In this document: piece after piece, positions 8,475 through 17,075 of the stretch
Numbering within the stretch: position 1 is the stretch's first letter
Layout of the letters: each line of letters begins with the position of its first letter
Origin: an uncultured Collinsella sp.
GTDB lineage: Bacteria > Actinomycetota > Coriobacteriia > Coriobacteriales > Coriobacteriaceae
Assembly: GCA_934654795.1 (NCBI GenBank)
Contig: CAKUGT010000003.1
Location: forward strand, 1-64,000
Direction: 5' to 3'
Length of the DNA stretch: 64,000 nt
Notes under the pieces: model-generated
What the model was told of the DNA's origin: nothing
Seen by the model: only the letters and a program-made list of their open reading frames with translations
The model's database searches: none
Position numbers and translations under genes: made by a program

Positions 8475-10421
8475 ATGAACGCCCCCGTTGCCCAGCCCTG
8501 TCGGCAGCGCCGCCTGTTTGCGCGATTCGCTTCCGTCTGCGCACTCGTCGCGCTTGCGTTGTTGCTGCTGCCTGCCGTCGCGCACGCCGACGGCTACTCC
8601 ATGAGCCAAACCTATATCGGTGCCACGGTTGAGGCCGATGGCTCGCTGACCGTTGTCGAAGGACGCCAGTTCGATTTCGACGACGACATCAACGGCGTGT
8701 ATTGGGATATCAATACAGGCTCTAACCAGCAAGGCGGCTCGGTGGTCGTTAATGTGCTGAGCGTCGAGGAAGACGACACTGCGTTTAACAAGGTCGACAG
8801 CGCAAACAAAGGCGACGACGGCGTTTACACGGTGGAGCAGTCCGACGACGGCGTAAAGATTAAGGTGTTCAGCCCCCACGAGGGCGGCGACAGCGCAATC
8901 TACTACGTGAGTTATTCCATGACCGGTGCGGTTATGAACTGGGCCGATACCGCCGAGCTCTACTGGAAATTTGTGGGTGACGGCTGGTCTGCGGACTCCG
9001 ATGACGTCGAGATGGAAGTCTACTTTGCAAATGCCGCTGCCGGGACGGCTGCCGTCAAGGGCGATAACTTCCGCGCATGGGGCCACGGCCCGCTGACGGG
9101 CGACGTGTCGCTCGATGCGGACGAGCCCATGGTCACCTATACCATTCCCTGCGTACATGAGGGCGAATTCGCCGAGGCACGCATCGCCTTCCCCAGCGAC
9201 TGGGTGCCGCAGCTTGCCGTCTCGGGCGAAAAGCGCATGTCGACGATTCTGAGCGAAGAGAAGGAATGGGCCGACGAGGCCAACGCTCGCCGTGAGCACG
9301 CGCGTGCGGTTGCCGGCGCGATTGCCGTGGTGTGTGTTGTCGTGGCGGTTGCCTATACCGGTGTGATCGTGATGCTTAAGCTGCGCAGGCCCAAGCCCAA
9401 GCCGCTCTTCCAGGACGAGTACTTCCGCGATGTGCCCTCGGCCGACCATCCCGCGGTGCTTGCAGCTCTCATGAGCTGGAACGACGTGCCCGATCAGGCA
9501 TATATCGCCACGCTTATGAAGCTCACCGACGACCGCGTGATCAAGCTGGAAGAAGCGACCGAGACCAAGAAGAAGGGTCTGCTCCGTCGCGAAAAAGAGG
9601 AGCAGACGTATCGCATCACAGTGACCGACGAGGCCTGGAAGGCTGCCAAGAAGGACGGCATCGATCGCGATGTGCTCAAGGTCTTCTTCGCCGGCGTTAA
9701 GCCCGATAAAGACGGCGTCCGTTCACGCACGTTTAGCGAGCTGGAGGAGTACGCTAGCGAGCGCACCACATCTGTTGGCGACAAGCTCGAGGACTATCAG
9801 AGCACGGTTAAGGGCAAGCTGGAGGCGCGCGAGTTTATCGCATCGGATGGCACTATCGCGATGGTGGCCGGCCTGGTTCTCGGCATCATCATTGTCTTTG
9901 GCATTCTGGGCTCTCTGATCTATACCGACTTTGCGGACGCCAACGTCGGCGCCGCTATGATCTCGATTCCCGTCACGATCGTGGGCTTTGTCCTGAGCTG
10001 CACCTTCCGCCGTTACACGCCGGAGGGCGCCGAGGTGGCGGCTCGCTGCAAGGCGCTCAAGCATTGGCTCGAGGACTTTACGCGCCTGAAGGAGGCTATC
10101 CCCAGCGACCTGATCTTGTGGAACAAACTGCTGGTGATGGGCGTTGCCCTGGGCGTTTCGAAAGAAGTGCTGCGACAGCTGGCCGAGGCCGTGCCTGCGG
10201 ATCTGCGCAACAGCGACGATTTCTACGACAACTACCCCTGCTACTGGTGGTATTACCATCACTACGGCAACGAGTCTCCGCTCGATTCGTTCAACGATGT
10301 GTATCATGAGACCATCCGCGAGCTGGCTTCGAGTTCCGATAGCTCGAGCGGCGGCAGTGGCGGCGGCTTTTCCGGTGGCGGCGGTGGCGGCGTCGGCGGA
10401 GGCGGCGGCGGAACGTTCTAG
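8475..10421 (+). CDS. DUF2207 domain membrane protein
   Basis: The 648-residue product starts with a signal peptide or anchor (ALVALALLLLPAVAHA). An extracellular beta-rich DUF2207 region follows, beginning YSMSQTYIGATVEADGSLTV (about 35-240). Then come one transmembrane helix near 280 (AIAVVCVVVAVAYTGVIVML), a cytoplasmic winged-helix-like region, two further helices near 465-510 and a glycine-rich tail (SGGGGGGVGGGGGG), which is characteristic of the family. ATG 8475 follows AAAGGATG; an earlier in-frame ATG (8439) adds 12 residues that spoil the signal peptide. It is a single gene with its own promoter region. Function is unknown; a cell-envelope role is inferred from topology. Confidence 0.85.
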   Translation: MNAPVAQPCRQRRLFARFASVCALVALALLLLPAVAHADGYSMSQTYIGATVEADGSLTVVEGRQFDFDDDINGVYWDINTGSNQQGGSVVVNVLSVEEDDTAFNKVDSANKGDDGVYTVEQSDDGVKIKVFSPHEGGDSAIYYVSYSMTGAVMNWADTAELYWKFVGDGWSADSDDVEMEVYFANAAAGTAAVKGDNFRAWGHGPLTGDVSLDADEPMVTYTIPCVHEGEFAEARIAFPSDWVPQLAVSGEKRMSTILSEEKEWADEANARREHARAVAGAIAVVCVVVAVAYTGVIVMLKLRRPKPKPLFQDEYFRDVPSADHPAVLAALMSWNDVPDQAYIATLMKLTDDRVIKLEEATETKKKGLLRREKEEQTYRITVTDEAWKAAKKDGIDRDVLKVFFAGVKPDKDGVRSRTFSELEEYASERTTSVGDKLEDYQSTVKGKLEAREFIASDGTIAMVAGLVLGIIIVFGILGSLIYTDFADANVGAAMISIPVTIVGFVLSCTFRRYTPEGAEVAARCKALKHWLEDFTRLKEAIPSDLILWNKLLVMGVALGVSKEVLRQLAEAVPADLRNSDDFYDNYPCYWWYYHHYGNESPLDSFNDVYHETIRELASSSDSSSGGSGGGFSGGGGGGVGGGGGGTF

Positions 10422-10535
10422 CGAGCGCTTGCTTTGGGGTGGATCTTTCTGGGCGGTTGCCAGGGAAGATTCATCCCATTTTTGGGCATCGAAACGGGCC
10501 AAACTTTCCGCTGCGGACCTTCGCGCAAGGGGCAG

Positions 10536-10764
10536 TGGACAAAAAATGCCAAATATGAGTACTGTTGCTGCGTTGGTCACATATGTTTGCACATAATAAT
10601 GGGCTCCTAATGAGAGTACTTCTCGTTAGGAGCCCATTTTATTGAACATTTGAGGAGCTACGTCAGCTCATGCAGCTGGTCGTCATGCCTACAAGCATCA
10701 AAAATGCCCCAAATCGCTGCTACTAAAAAGGTAACAGTACTCATATTTGATGTTTTTTGACCAC
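10536..10764. repeat. Inverted-end intergenic element A
   Basis: The left end is GTGGACAAAAAATGCC followed by AAATATGAGTACTGTTGC. The right end, reverse-complemented, is GTGGTCAAAAAACATC followed by AAATATGAGTACTGTTAC. Total length is about 229 bp. The same ends occur at 29452-29681 and 44018-44236. The last 38 bases before the right-end G/C block are identical to the copy at 29452. The middle holds a terminator-like hairpin. No open frame of note lies inside. Confidence 0.75.
10598..10638 (+). terminator. Hairpin inside element A
   Basis: AATGGGCTCCTAA (10598-10610) pairs perfectly with TTAGGAGCCCATT (10626-10638), followed by TTATT. It could serve as the terminator of the DUF2207 gene, which ends at 10421, even though it lies inside the repeat element. 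Confidence 0.6.
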
Positions 10765-10790
10765 AGCTATTTGCAGACCACCAAGGCTAC

Positions 10791-10858
10791 TCATTGGGGA
10801 CAGACTTAAATGACCAGTCATTGGGGATCAGTCGTTGGGGACGTTCTTAAATGACTAG
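10791..10858. repeat. Three head-to-tail copies of a TTGGGGA repeat
   Basis: Units begin TCATTGGGGACAG (10791), TCATTGGGGATCAG (10818) and TCGTTGGGGACG (10832). The first and third continue with CTTAAATGAC. The strings resemble the REP-type GGGGAC motifs seen near 37154. Confidence 0.55.
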
Positions 10859-10873
10859 GTATGGATGCCGGGT

Positions 10874-11515
10874 TTAGGCTGTTAGGTCGAGTTCGTAGAG
10901 AAAGCTTTCGCGCGGCATGTCGTGACGACGCTCTTCGCGGTTGGCGCGGTGCGTGGCCGCGCGCTTAAAGCCGTGCAGCTCGTAGAACTTCCACGAGCAG
11001 TTGGAATCGGTGTACAGGTGTGCGCTGGTCGCCCCGCACGAGGACAGATGTGAGATTGCGGCGTCGAGCAGCACCGATCCCACGCCCAGGCCGTGGACGT
11101 CAGGGTCGACGGCGAGCAGCGTGACCTCGTTGTCATGCGGCAGTGGGCTTTTCTCGAGCAGGCGGTTGTTGGTTCGAATGGTGGCGCGCACAAACGAGAG
11201 ATACTCGGCGCACGACTCGGGTTCTAGCTCACGCATCTGCGACAGTAGTGTACGCTCAGTATCCATCCAATGTTCCCTGACGGCGGTGCCGGAGCTCTGT
11301 CCCGCACGCGCAAGCGAAATGCCGCGCGCCTCGCCATCTATAACTGCAACCTGCGAAAACGTTGAGGAAGAAAGGCAATAGGCGAGGTCGCACGCGGCCT
11401 CAAGGCGGTTGTACTCATCGTTATCCGAATTGTTATGCCAAAGCTGCTGCAGAATCAGCGCGATGGCGTCGAAGTCTTCGGTATCAAACGGTCGGTAGAG
11501 AACCCGCGAGACCAT
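10874..11515 (-). CDS. GNAT family N-acetyltransferase
   Basis: The 213-residue product has the GNAT acetyl-CoA site: LLAVDPDVHGLGVGSVLLDAAI (V-x-x-x-x-x-G-x-G-x-G/V, about residues 129-150). The late strand SAHLYTDSNCSWKFYELHGFKR is also typical. The substrate is unknown. The start is supported by GAAAGAGG upstream on the minus strand, four bases before the ATG. The gene is divergent from purH across a 277-base region. No partner gene or operon is apparent. Confidence 0.82.
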   Translation of the reverse strand: MVSRVLYRPFDTEDFDAIALILQQLWHNNSDNDEYNRLEAACDLAYCLSSSTFSQVAVIDGEARGISLARAGQSSGTAVREHWMDTERTLLSQMRELEPESCAEYLSFVRATIRTNNRLLEKSPLPHDNEVTLLAVDPDVHGLGVGSVLLDAAISHLSSCGATSAHLYTDSNCSWKFYELHGFKRAATHRANREERRHDMPRESFLYELDLTA

Positions 11516-11792
11516 GGTGCCTCTTTCTTTTGCGGATGCATATCGAGCACAGTTCTACCACGCCATTGGCATCTAATTATGGTGCCCCTGTGTTCCATCA
11601 ACTCACCGCGGTCAGTGCTGCACCCAAACCATCCGCTCACAAGCTTTTTCTGCACATGCCGCCGTTGCGGGGTGCATCGGTGCGCTCGATGCGCTACATT
11701 GAATCAGTATTTTCAATGCCGCTGCGCGAGCGCTGCAGATCGACGTATCACCGACTCACAGAGCACGGCGGCGTACCAGACAGGAGGACTGC

Positions 11793-13400
11793 ATGGGATC
11801 TGATGTGAAGATCGCACGCGCGTTGATCTCGGTTACCGATAAAACGGGCGTCGTCGATTTCGCACGGACGCTGGTTGACGACTTTGGCGTCGAGATCATC
11901 TCTACGGGTGGCACGGCTCGTGCCATCGAGGACGCGGGCGTTCCCGTAACCCCCATTGAGGAGTTCACGGGCTATCCCGAGATGATGGACGGCCGCGTTA
12001 AGACGCTGCACCCCAAGGTTCACGGCGCGCTGCTTGCCCGCCGCGATTCCGAGCAGCACATGCAGGAGGCCGCTCAGCACGGCATTAAGCTGATTGACCT
12101 GGTCGTCGTCAACCTGTACGAGTTCGAGAAGACCGTCGCCAACCCCGAGGTCACCTTCGCGGACGCCATCGAGCACATCGATATCGGTGGTCCTTCCATG
12201 CTGCGCTCTGCCGCCAAGAACGCCGCGAGCGTCACCGTCATCTCCGACCCGGCCGACTACGACGCCGTCCTGGCCGAGATGCGCGAGACCGGCGGCTGCA
12301 CCACGCTTTCCACCCGTCGTCGTCTGCAGGTGAAGGTCTACCAGACCACCGCCGCCTACGACACGGCTATCTCCCGTTGGCTCGCCGCTCAGGCGAGCGA
12401 CGTGGCGGACACCTCTGCCAAGCTCGAGATCTCGCTGGAGAAGGTCGACGACCTGCGCTATGGCGAGAACCCGCAGCAGAAAGCCACGGTCTATCGCTTT
12501 GCCGAGGGCTGCGAGAACACTGCGAGCTCGCAGTTCCCGCTCGTGGGCTCCGAGCAGATCCAGGGCAAGCCGCTCAGCTACAACAACTATCTGGACGCCG
12601 ATGCCGCTTGGAACCTGGTCCGCGAGTTCGACGAGCCGGCCTGCGTGATCCTCAAGCATCAGAACCCCTGCGGCTCTGCCGTTGCCGAGGACATCACGTC
12701 CGCCTACGACCGCGCTTTCGCCTGCGATCCCAAGAGCGCCTTCGGCGGCATCATCGCCTGCAACCGCGAGGTTCCCTATGAGCTGGTTGAGCACTTCGCC
12801 GACCAGAACAAGCAGTTCGTCGAGGTCATCATCGCCCCGGGTTACACCGACGAGGCGCTCGAGCGCATGGCCAAGCGCCCCAACTTGCGCGTGCTGGCGA
12901 CCGGCGGCGTGGACCACGGAGCCCAGGTGGAGCTGCGCTCCATCGACGGCGGCATGCTGGTGCAGGAGGTCGACCACGTAACCGAGGACCCCGCGACCTT
13001 TACGTTCCCCACCGACCGCAAGCCCACCGACGCCGAGATGGCCGAGCTCGAGTTTGCCTGGAAGGTCTGCAAGGGCGTTAAGTCCAACGCCATCCTGGTC
13101 TCCAAGGGTAAGGCCGGCATTGGCATGGGCCCGGGTCAGCCCAACCGCGTGGATTCCGCGTTGCTGGCCTGCGAGCGTGCCGAGGACTTCTGCGAGCGCG
13201 AGGGCGTGGAGAAGGGCGGCTTTGCCTGCGCAAGCGACGCGTTCTTCCCGTTCCGCGACAACGTTGACGTGCTTGCCGCGCACGGCGTGACCTGCATCAT
13301 CCAGCCCGGCGGCTCCAAGCGTGACGACGAGAGCATTCAGGCCTGCAACGAGCATGGTATTGCGATGGTGTTTACAGGGGCCAGGCATTTTAGGCACTAA
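11793..13400 (+). CDS. purH: Bifunctional AICAR formyltransferase / IMP cyclohydrolase
   Basis: The product catalyses the last two steps of purine synthesis, formylation of AICAR and ring closure to IMP, in the cytoplasm. The 535 residues match the usual length of about 525. The N-terminal cyclohydrolase domain shows [20 protein letters not shown] and [18 protein letters not shown]. The C-terminal transformylase shows [32 protein letters not shown] and [15 protein letters not shown] 11793 follows CAGGAGGA. It is a single-gene unit with a terminator at 13431-13463. No other purine genes are in the window. Confidence 0.96.
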   Translation: MGSDVKIARALISVTDKTGVVDFARTLVDDFGVEIISTGGTARAIEDAGVPVTPIEEFTGYPEMMDGRVKTLHPKVHGALLARRDSEQHMQEAAQHGIKLIDLVVVNLYEFEKTVANPEVTFADAIEHIDIGGPSMLRSAAKNAASVTVISDPADYDAVLAEMRETGGCTTLSTRRRLQVKVYQTTAAYDTAISRWLAAQASDVADTSAKLEISLEKVDDLRYGENPQQKATVYRFAEGCENTASSQFPLVGSEQIQGKPLSYNNYLDADAAWNLVREFDEPACVILKHQNPCGSAVAEDITSAYDRAFACDPKSAFGGIIACNREVPYELVEHFADQNKQFVEVIIAPGYTDEALERMAKRPNLRVLATGGVDHGAQVELRSIDGGMLVQEVDHVTEDPATFTFPTDRKPTDAEMAELEFAWKVCKGVKSNAILVSKGKAGIGMGPGQPNRVDSALLACERAEDFCEREGVEKGGFACASDAFFPFRDNVDVLAAHGVTCIIQPGGSKRDDESIQACNEHGIAMVFTGARHFRH

Positions 13401-13430
13401 GTTCCGCCCTGGGACAAAATAATCTCTGCA

Positions 13431-13467
13431 AAAGACGGCTGCTCCGTTTGGAGGGCCGTCTTTTTGG
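13431..13467 (+). terminator. Intrinsic terminator of purH
   Basis: AAAGACGGC (13431-13439) pairs with GCCGTCTTT (13455-13463), followed by more T. Confidence 0.85.
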
Positions 13468-13505
13468 TATAAGAGGACGGAATGACTAACACGAAAGGTA
13501 CAACC

Positions 13506-14213
13506 ATGCCCCAGATTGATGATGCCGAGCTGTTTGGCAATGCCGAGGATCAGCGTGCGTACGAGGACTTTTGCGCTAATCAGGAGGCGGTCGAGAAGTT
13601 TACGCTCGACAAACCTGCGCTCATCTGCCGCTGGCGCATGTCTAACAAAAAGGTACCCATGCTCAACCGTCACATTCGCGCGCTGTCCGAGCGCCTGGTG
13701 CAGGGCGAGCCGCTTACCCATAACATGCTCAGCTGGGCCAAGCAGCACGTTGAGTGGTCGCTTGCTGAGGGCGACTATACCGCCCGCGACGGCGTACTCA
13801 TGCTGGTGATCGACGTCAACGGTAACGCCGCCATGACGGTGGGGGAGTACGAGCCGCTGGCCGATACCTCGGCCAAGGCGCTGCGTGCCCGCTCTGCCGA
13901 GGCCCGCTCCGAGGCCGACGAGACCGGCGTGGCGCCCGAGCTGCTCGCCGCCGTCAACAACGGCGAGCTGGCCTTTGTGGCGCCGGCGGACGAGTGCCTG
14001 TGCGGCACGGCGACGCTCATCGAGCAGCTTGCCCAAACCAAGGACATGCCGGTCGCGCGCGTGGATATTCCCGCACAGCTCAAGGGCGCGCTGTTTCTGG
14101 TGAGCGACGAGCACGGCGTGGTCCCCGCCACTGACGTCGAAGCCGCCGAAGCGGATGTCGCCACGGTCGCCTTTTTCGCCGACGGCTACGAAAAGCTCCG
14201 CGCCCGTCGCTAA
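13506..14213 (+). CDS. Conserved-looking protein of unknown function
   Basis: The 235-residue acidic soluble protein has no membrane segment. I do not recognise the family. Visible segments are KPALICRWRMSNKKVPMLNR (about 41-60), MLSWAKQHVEWSLAEGDYTARDG followed by the strands VLMLVIDVNGNAAMTVGEYEPL, and an Ala/Glu-rich helix (RARSAEARSEADETG). Codon use is like the housekeeping neighbours, which supports real coding. ATG 13506 has AAAGG seven bases upstream; an in-frame ATG at 13482 after GAGG is also possible. It lies between purH and a two-component system, with its own terminator-like hairpin downstream. Confidence 0.7.
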   Translation: MPQIDDAELFGNAEDQRAYEDFCANQEAVEKFTLDKPALICRWRMSNKKVPMLNRHIRALSERLVQGEPLTHNMLSWAKQHVEWSLAEGDYTARDGVLMLVIDVNGNAAMTVGEYEPLADTSAKALRARSAEARSEADETGVAPELLAAVNNGELAFVAPADECLCGTATLIEQLAQTKDMPVARVDIPAQLKGALFLVSDEHGVVPATDVEAAEADVATVAFFADGYEKLRARR

Positions 14214-14227
14214 ATGATTATTCTGGG

Positions 14228-14258
14228 ACGGGGACTAAAACATCATTTTGGTTCCCGT
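14228..14258 (+). terminator. Imperfect hairpin downstream of unknown gene
   Basis: ACGGGGACTAAAA pairs with TTTTGGTTCCCGT with two G-T wobbles. There is no clear T tract after it, so termination is uncertain. Confidence 0.35.
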
Positions 14259-14392
14259 ATCCGTTGCGAACGAGAGGCGTGTCCAACGCCCCCGCTCGCG
14301 AACAGTTCTGTCATCTTGGCACCGCGCGCGGTGCACACCTGCAGTTTCGCAGCCATAATGGTGGCAAGACAACCAAGAGGGGAGCGGAATTC

Positions 14393-15064
14393 ATGGCGCT
14401 AATCTATATCGTTGAGGACGACGAGCCCATTCGTCGTGAGCTTGCCGACATCCTTGCCCGTGCCGGTTTTGAGGTCGAGGCCTGCGAGTCGTTCGAGCAT
14501 GTCTCGCGTGACATCCTGGCCGCTGCACCCGACTTGGTACTGCTCGACCTGACGCTTCCCGTCAAAGACGGCCAGCATATCTGCCACGAAGTCCGCCGCG
14601 AATCCGAGGTTCCCATCATCGTCCTCACGTCGCGCACGACCGAGATCGACGAGGTCATGGCCATGACGCTCGGCGCGGACGACTTTGTTCCCAAGCCCTA
14701 TAGCGCGCGCGTGCTCGTGGCGCGCATCAATGCCTTGCTGCGTCGCACCGCGGCGGCGGGCGAGCGCAGCACGCTCGTCCACAAGGGGCTGGAGCTCGAC
14801 CTCGCCCGTTCTATGGTCACCAACACGGCGACCGGCGACAGCACCGAGCTCACCAAAAATGAGCTGCGCATTCTCTCGCTGCTTTTGAGCCGCGCGGGCA
14901 AGATCGTCTCGCGCTCGGCCATCATGCAGGACCTGTGGGACTCCGATGCCTTCGTGGACGACAACACGCTCACCGTCAACATCAACCGTCTGCGCACGAC
15001 GCTCGAAAAAATCGGCGTCAAGGGGTATCTGACCACGCATCGCGGCCAAGGCTATTCGGTCTAG
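14393..15064 (+). CDS. OmpR-family response regulator, BceR-like
   Basis: The 223-residue two-domain regulator has a receiver domain with acidic pocket IVEDDEP, phospho-acceptor Asp52 in LVLLDLTLP, Thr in VLTSRTT and Lys in FVPKPYSA. The C-terminal winged helix carries ELTKNELRILSLLLSRAGKI and VNINRLRTTLEKIG. ATG 14393 is preceded by AGAGGGGAG. The histidine kinase gene follows within 10 bases. Size and kinase type resemble the Bce family, which answers cell-wall antibiotics such as bacitracin. No BceAB transporter is adjacent; the target is inferred under findings. Confidence 0.88.
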   Translation: MALIYIVEDDEPIRRELADILARAGFEVEACESFEHVSRDILAAAPDLVLLDLTLPVKDGQHICHEVRRESEVPIIVLTSRTTEIDEVMAMTLGADDFVPKPYSARVLVARINALLRRTAAAGERSTLVHKGLELDLARSMVTNTATGDSTELTKNELRILSLLLSRAGKIVSRSAIMQDLWDSDAFVDDNTLTVNINRLRTTLEKIGVKGYLTTHRGQGYSV

Positions 15065-15073
15065 GTGCCAGCT

Positions 15074-16117
15074 ATGTCGTTTAGCAAATTCTTCAAAGAT
15101 GCGCTGCTTCCCGTCGCCGTGTGGACGTGCGGCGTGCTGTTGAGCTGCTTTGTGCTGACGGTCGCCGGGGCACCCGCTTCCATCGTGGTCGTGGCGGTCG
15201 GCGTGTCCTTTATCTTTGGCATGCTCGGCATCGTGATCGAGTACGCGCGTCGTCGTCGATTTTTGCACCAGCTGGAGCGCGCGGCCGAGGAGCTGGAAAG
15301 CCCCGCATGGGTGCAGGAGATGGTGCAGTGTCCGACCTATGCCGAGGGCGAGCTCGAATACGAAGTCCTGCGCCGCGTGGGCAAGGCGGCTTGCGATGAG
15401 GTAGCGGAAGGGCGACGCCAAACCGACGACTATCGCGACTATATCGAAAGCTGGGTCCACGAGGCCAAGTTGCCCCTGGCGGCAGCCCATCTGATTCTTG
15501 AAAACCTGGACGGCAGCGAAGACGACCTGTCGCGTGTGGATGACCTGGGTCGCGAGCTGGCTCGCGTTGAGCGCTATATCGACCAGGCACTGTACTATGC
15601 GCGCTCGGAAGTCGTGGAGCGCGACTACCTGATTCGCCGTTGGGATCTCAAGACCTTGGTGACGGGCGCGATTAAAGCCAACGCGCGCGAACTTATCGCG
15701 GCACGTGTGGCGCCGGTGTGCGAGAACCTCGACTTTGAGGTCTTTACCGACGAGAAGTGGCTCGAGTTTATTCTGGGTCAGCTCATTCAGAACAGCATTA
15801 AATATGCGTGCGAGGACGGCGCGAAGATCGTGTTTTCGGGCGCGTTGCTGGACGAGGGCCTGGCGAGTGAACGCATTGAGCTTACCGTTGCCGATAACGG
15901 CTGCGGCGTGTGCGCGGCAGACCTGCCGCGCGTGTTCGAGAAGGGCTTTACCGGCGACAACGGCCGCACCACCAAGCGCGCAACGGGCATCGGCCTCTAT
16001 CTGGTGGCGCGCCTGTGCTCCAAGATGGGCATCGACGTCACCGCGGCATCGGAGCCGGGCGAAGGCTTTGTCGTCACGTTCGCCTTCTCAACGAACAAGT
16101 TCCAATACTTCGAGTAG
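15074..16117 (+). CDS. Sensor histidine kinase, short intramembrane-sensing (BceS-like) type
   Basis: The 347-residue product has two N-terminal membrane helices (about 11-33 and 36-57) with almost no extracellular loop, the mark of intramembrane-sensing kinases. The H-box is ESWVHEAKLPL with His129. The ATP-binding domain has FILGQLIQNSIKYA (N box), VADNGCGV (G1) and GFTGDNGRTTKRATGIGLYL (F/G2). ATG 15074 with AGGTG upstream is preferred to a GTG at 15065 that abuts the regulator's stop. It is co-transcribed with the response regulator. BceS-type kinases normally sense through a partner ABC transporter, which is not next door here. Confidence 0.87.
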   Translation: MSFSKFFKDALLPVAVWTCGVLLSCFVLTVAGAPASIVVVAVGVSFIFGMLGIVIEYARRRRFLHQLERAAEELESPAWVQEMVQCPTYAEGELEYEVLRRVGKAACDEVAEGRRQTDDYRDYIESWVHEAKLPLAAAHLILENLDGSEDDLSRVDDLGRELARVERYIDQALYYARSEVVERDYLIRRWDLKTLVTGAIKANARELIAARVAPVCENLDFEVFTDEKWLEFILGQLIQNSIKYACEDGAKIVFSGALLDEGLASERIELTVADNGCGVCAADLPRVFEKGFTGDNGRTTKRATGIGLYLVARLCSKMGIDVTAASEPGEGFVVTFAFSTNKFQYFE

Positions 16118-16218
16118 CCGGGCCGTCTTGCGGTGCGGACGGCTATGTTCCCGAACGTGAACATAACTATGAGGCTCAAATGGATCTCCCAAAACAAAAA
16201 CGTGCAGCCCAAACAAAA

Positions 16219-16253
16219 CGTGCCGCCCCAAACGGGGCGGCACGCCATTTTTT
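16219..16253 (+). terminator. Intrinsic terminator of the two-component operon
   Basis: CGTGCCGCCCC (16219-16229) and GGGGCGGCACG (16234-16244) form an 11-bp stem with a four-base loop, followed by CCATTTTTT. Confidence 0.85.
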
Positions 16254-16284
16254 ATCAGCCAACTCGTTGAAGTATGGTGACGAA

Positions 16285-16375
16285 GGCGCAAGGCCGGGAG
16301 GGGTTATCTAAGCCGACATCCCGCAGCCGCGAAGCGGCGAGGACGTCGGCGTGATAACCCCGCAGGCCTTGCGCC
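16285..16375. repeat. Large branched hairpin downstream of uspA
   Basis: The outer arms GGCGCAAGGCC (16285-16295) and GGCCTTGCGCC (16365-16375) are perfect complements. Inside them GGGGTTATC pairs with GATAACCCC, then GCCGAC with GTCGGC, then a tip GCCGC/GCGGC. About 90 bases fold as one long interrupted stem. It starts 13 bases past the uspA stop on the minus strand and lies between convergent genes, so it may act as a bidirectional terminator or a structured RNA end. Confidence 0.6.
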
Positions 16376-16388
16376 GACGGGAAGGAAC

Positions 16389-16826
16389 CTACTTCACGAC
16401 CAAGATGTCGCAGTCCGTGTTACGCAGCAGGAACGTCGAAATCGAGCCCAGCAGCGCGTACTTAATCGAGGACAGGCCGCGGGCGCCGCAGAGCACCAGG
16501 TCGGGCTTGACCACGTCGAGCATCTCGTCCTTGAGTGTCTCGCGAATGCGGCCGGCGCGAATCATGACTTCGACCTCGGGAATGTCGGGATTGGCCTTGG
16601 CCTCTTCGAGCTGCTTGGCGATGGAGTTCTTAAATGCCTCCTCTAGGCCGTTGACCAGATCGACCGGATAGGAACCGGCACTCTCGAGTGCCGTGGAATC
16701 GATGACGTGGCCGATGATCAGCTTGGCGCCGTTGTTCGCGGCGACTTTGATGGCGCGTGCGAGCACAAAATCCTGCTGTTCAGTACCGTCGAGTGAAACA
16801 AATACCTTGGTGTAGCCCTCGTTCAT
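16389..16826 (-). CDS. Universal stress protein (UspA family)
   Basis: The 145-residue single Usp domain shows KVFVSLDGTEQQDFVLARAI at the start, GAKLIIGHVID for the second strand, and near the end the ATP-binding signature GARGLSSIKYALLGSISTFL (G-2x-G-9x-G-S/T). The protein therefore probably binds ATP. Its role is general stress survival, known for the family but not specific. The start is followed on the minus strand by a good AAGGAGGAAACC site just upstream of the ATG. It is a single gene divergent from uppP; the large hairpin at 16285-16375 lies just after its stop. Confidence 0.9.
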   Translation of the reverse strand: MNEGYTKVFVSLDGTEQQDFVLARAIKVAANNGAKLIIGHVIDSTALESAGSYPVDLVNGLEEAFKNSIAKQLEEAKANPDIPEVEVMIRAGRIRETLKDEMLDVVKPDLVLCGARGLSSIKYALLGSISTFLLRNTDCDILVVK

Positions 16827-17075
16827 GGTTTCCTCCTTGGTCTATCGCACGGGCGCGGGGCTCGTGCGTCGGGCGGGCGCGGGTGCGTTGACCGCCGGAC
16901 ACTTTATCTTGTTGCAGTTATACCCAAGGATTTCGGTTTAACTGCTCGCAATTCTGTGAACGGGCGAGTTTTTTGGTAAGGGTAGGCGCGGTCGCACCGC
17001 CAACGGTTGATAATGGGACATCGCCCGCATCGTCCGCAGAACATCTACCGGCGGGTGTCTAACGAGGGGGTCCCT

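Noticed and set aside
11748..14114. Very long minus-strand open frame opposite purH and the following gene
   Set aside because: It mirrors GC-rich coding sequence, lacks any domain motif, has low-complexity composition and runs across two well-supported plus-strand genes.
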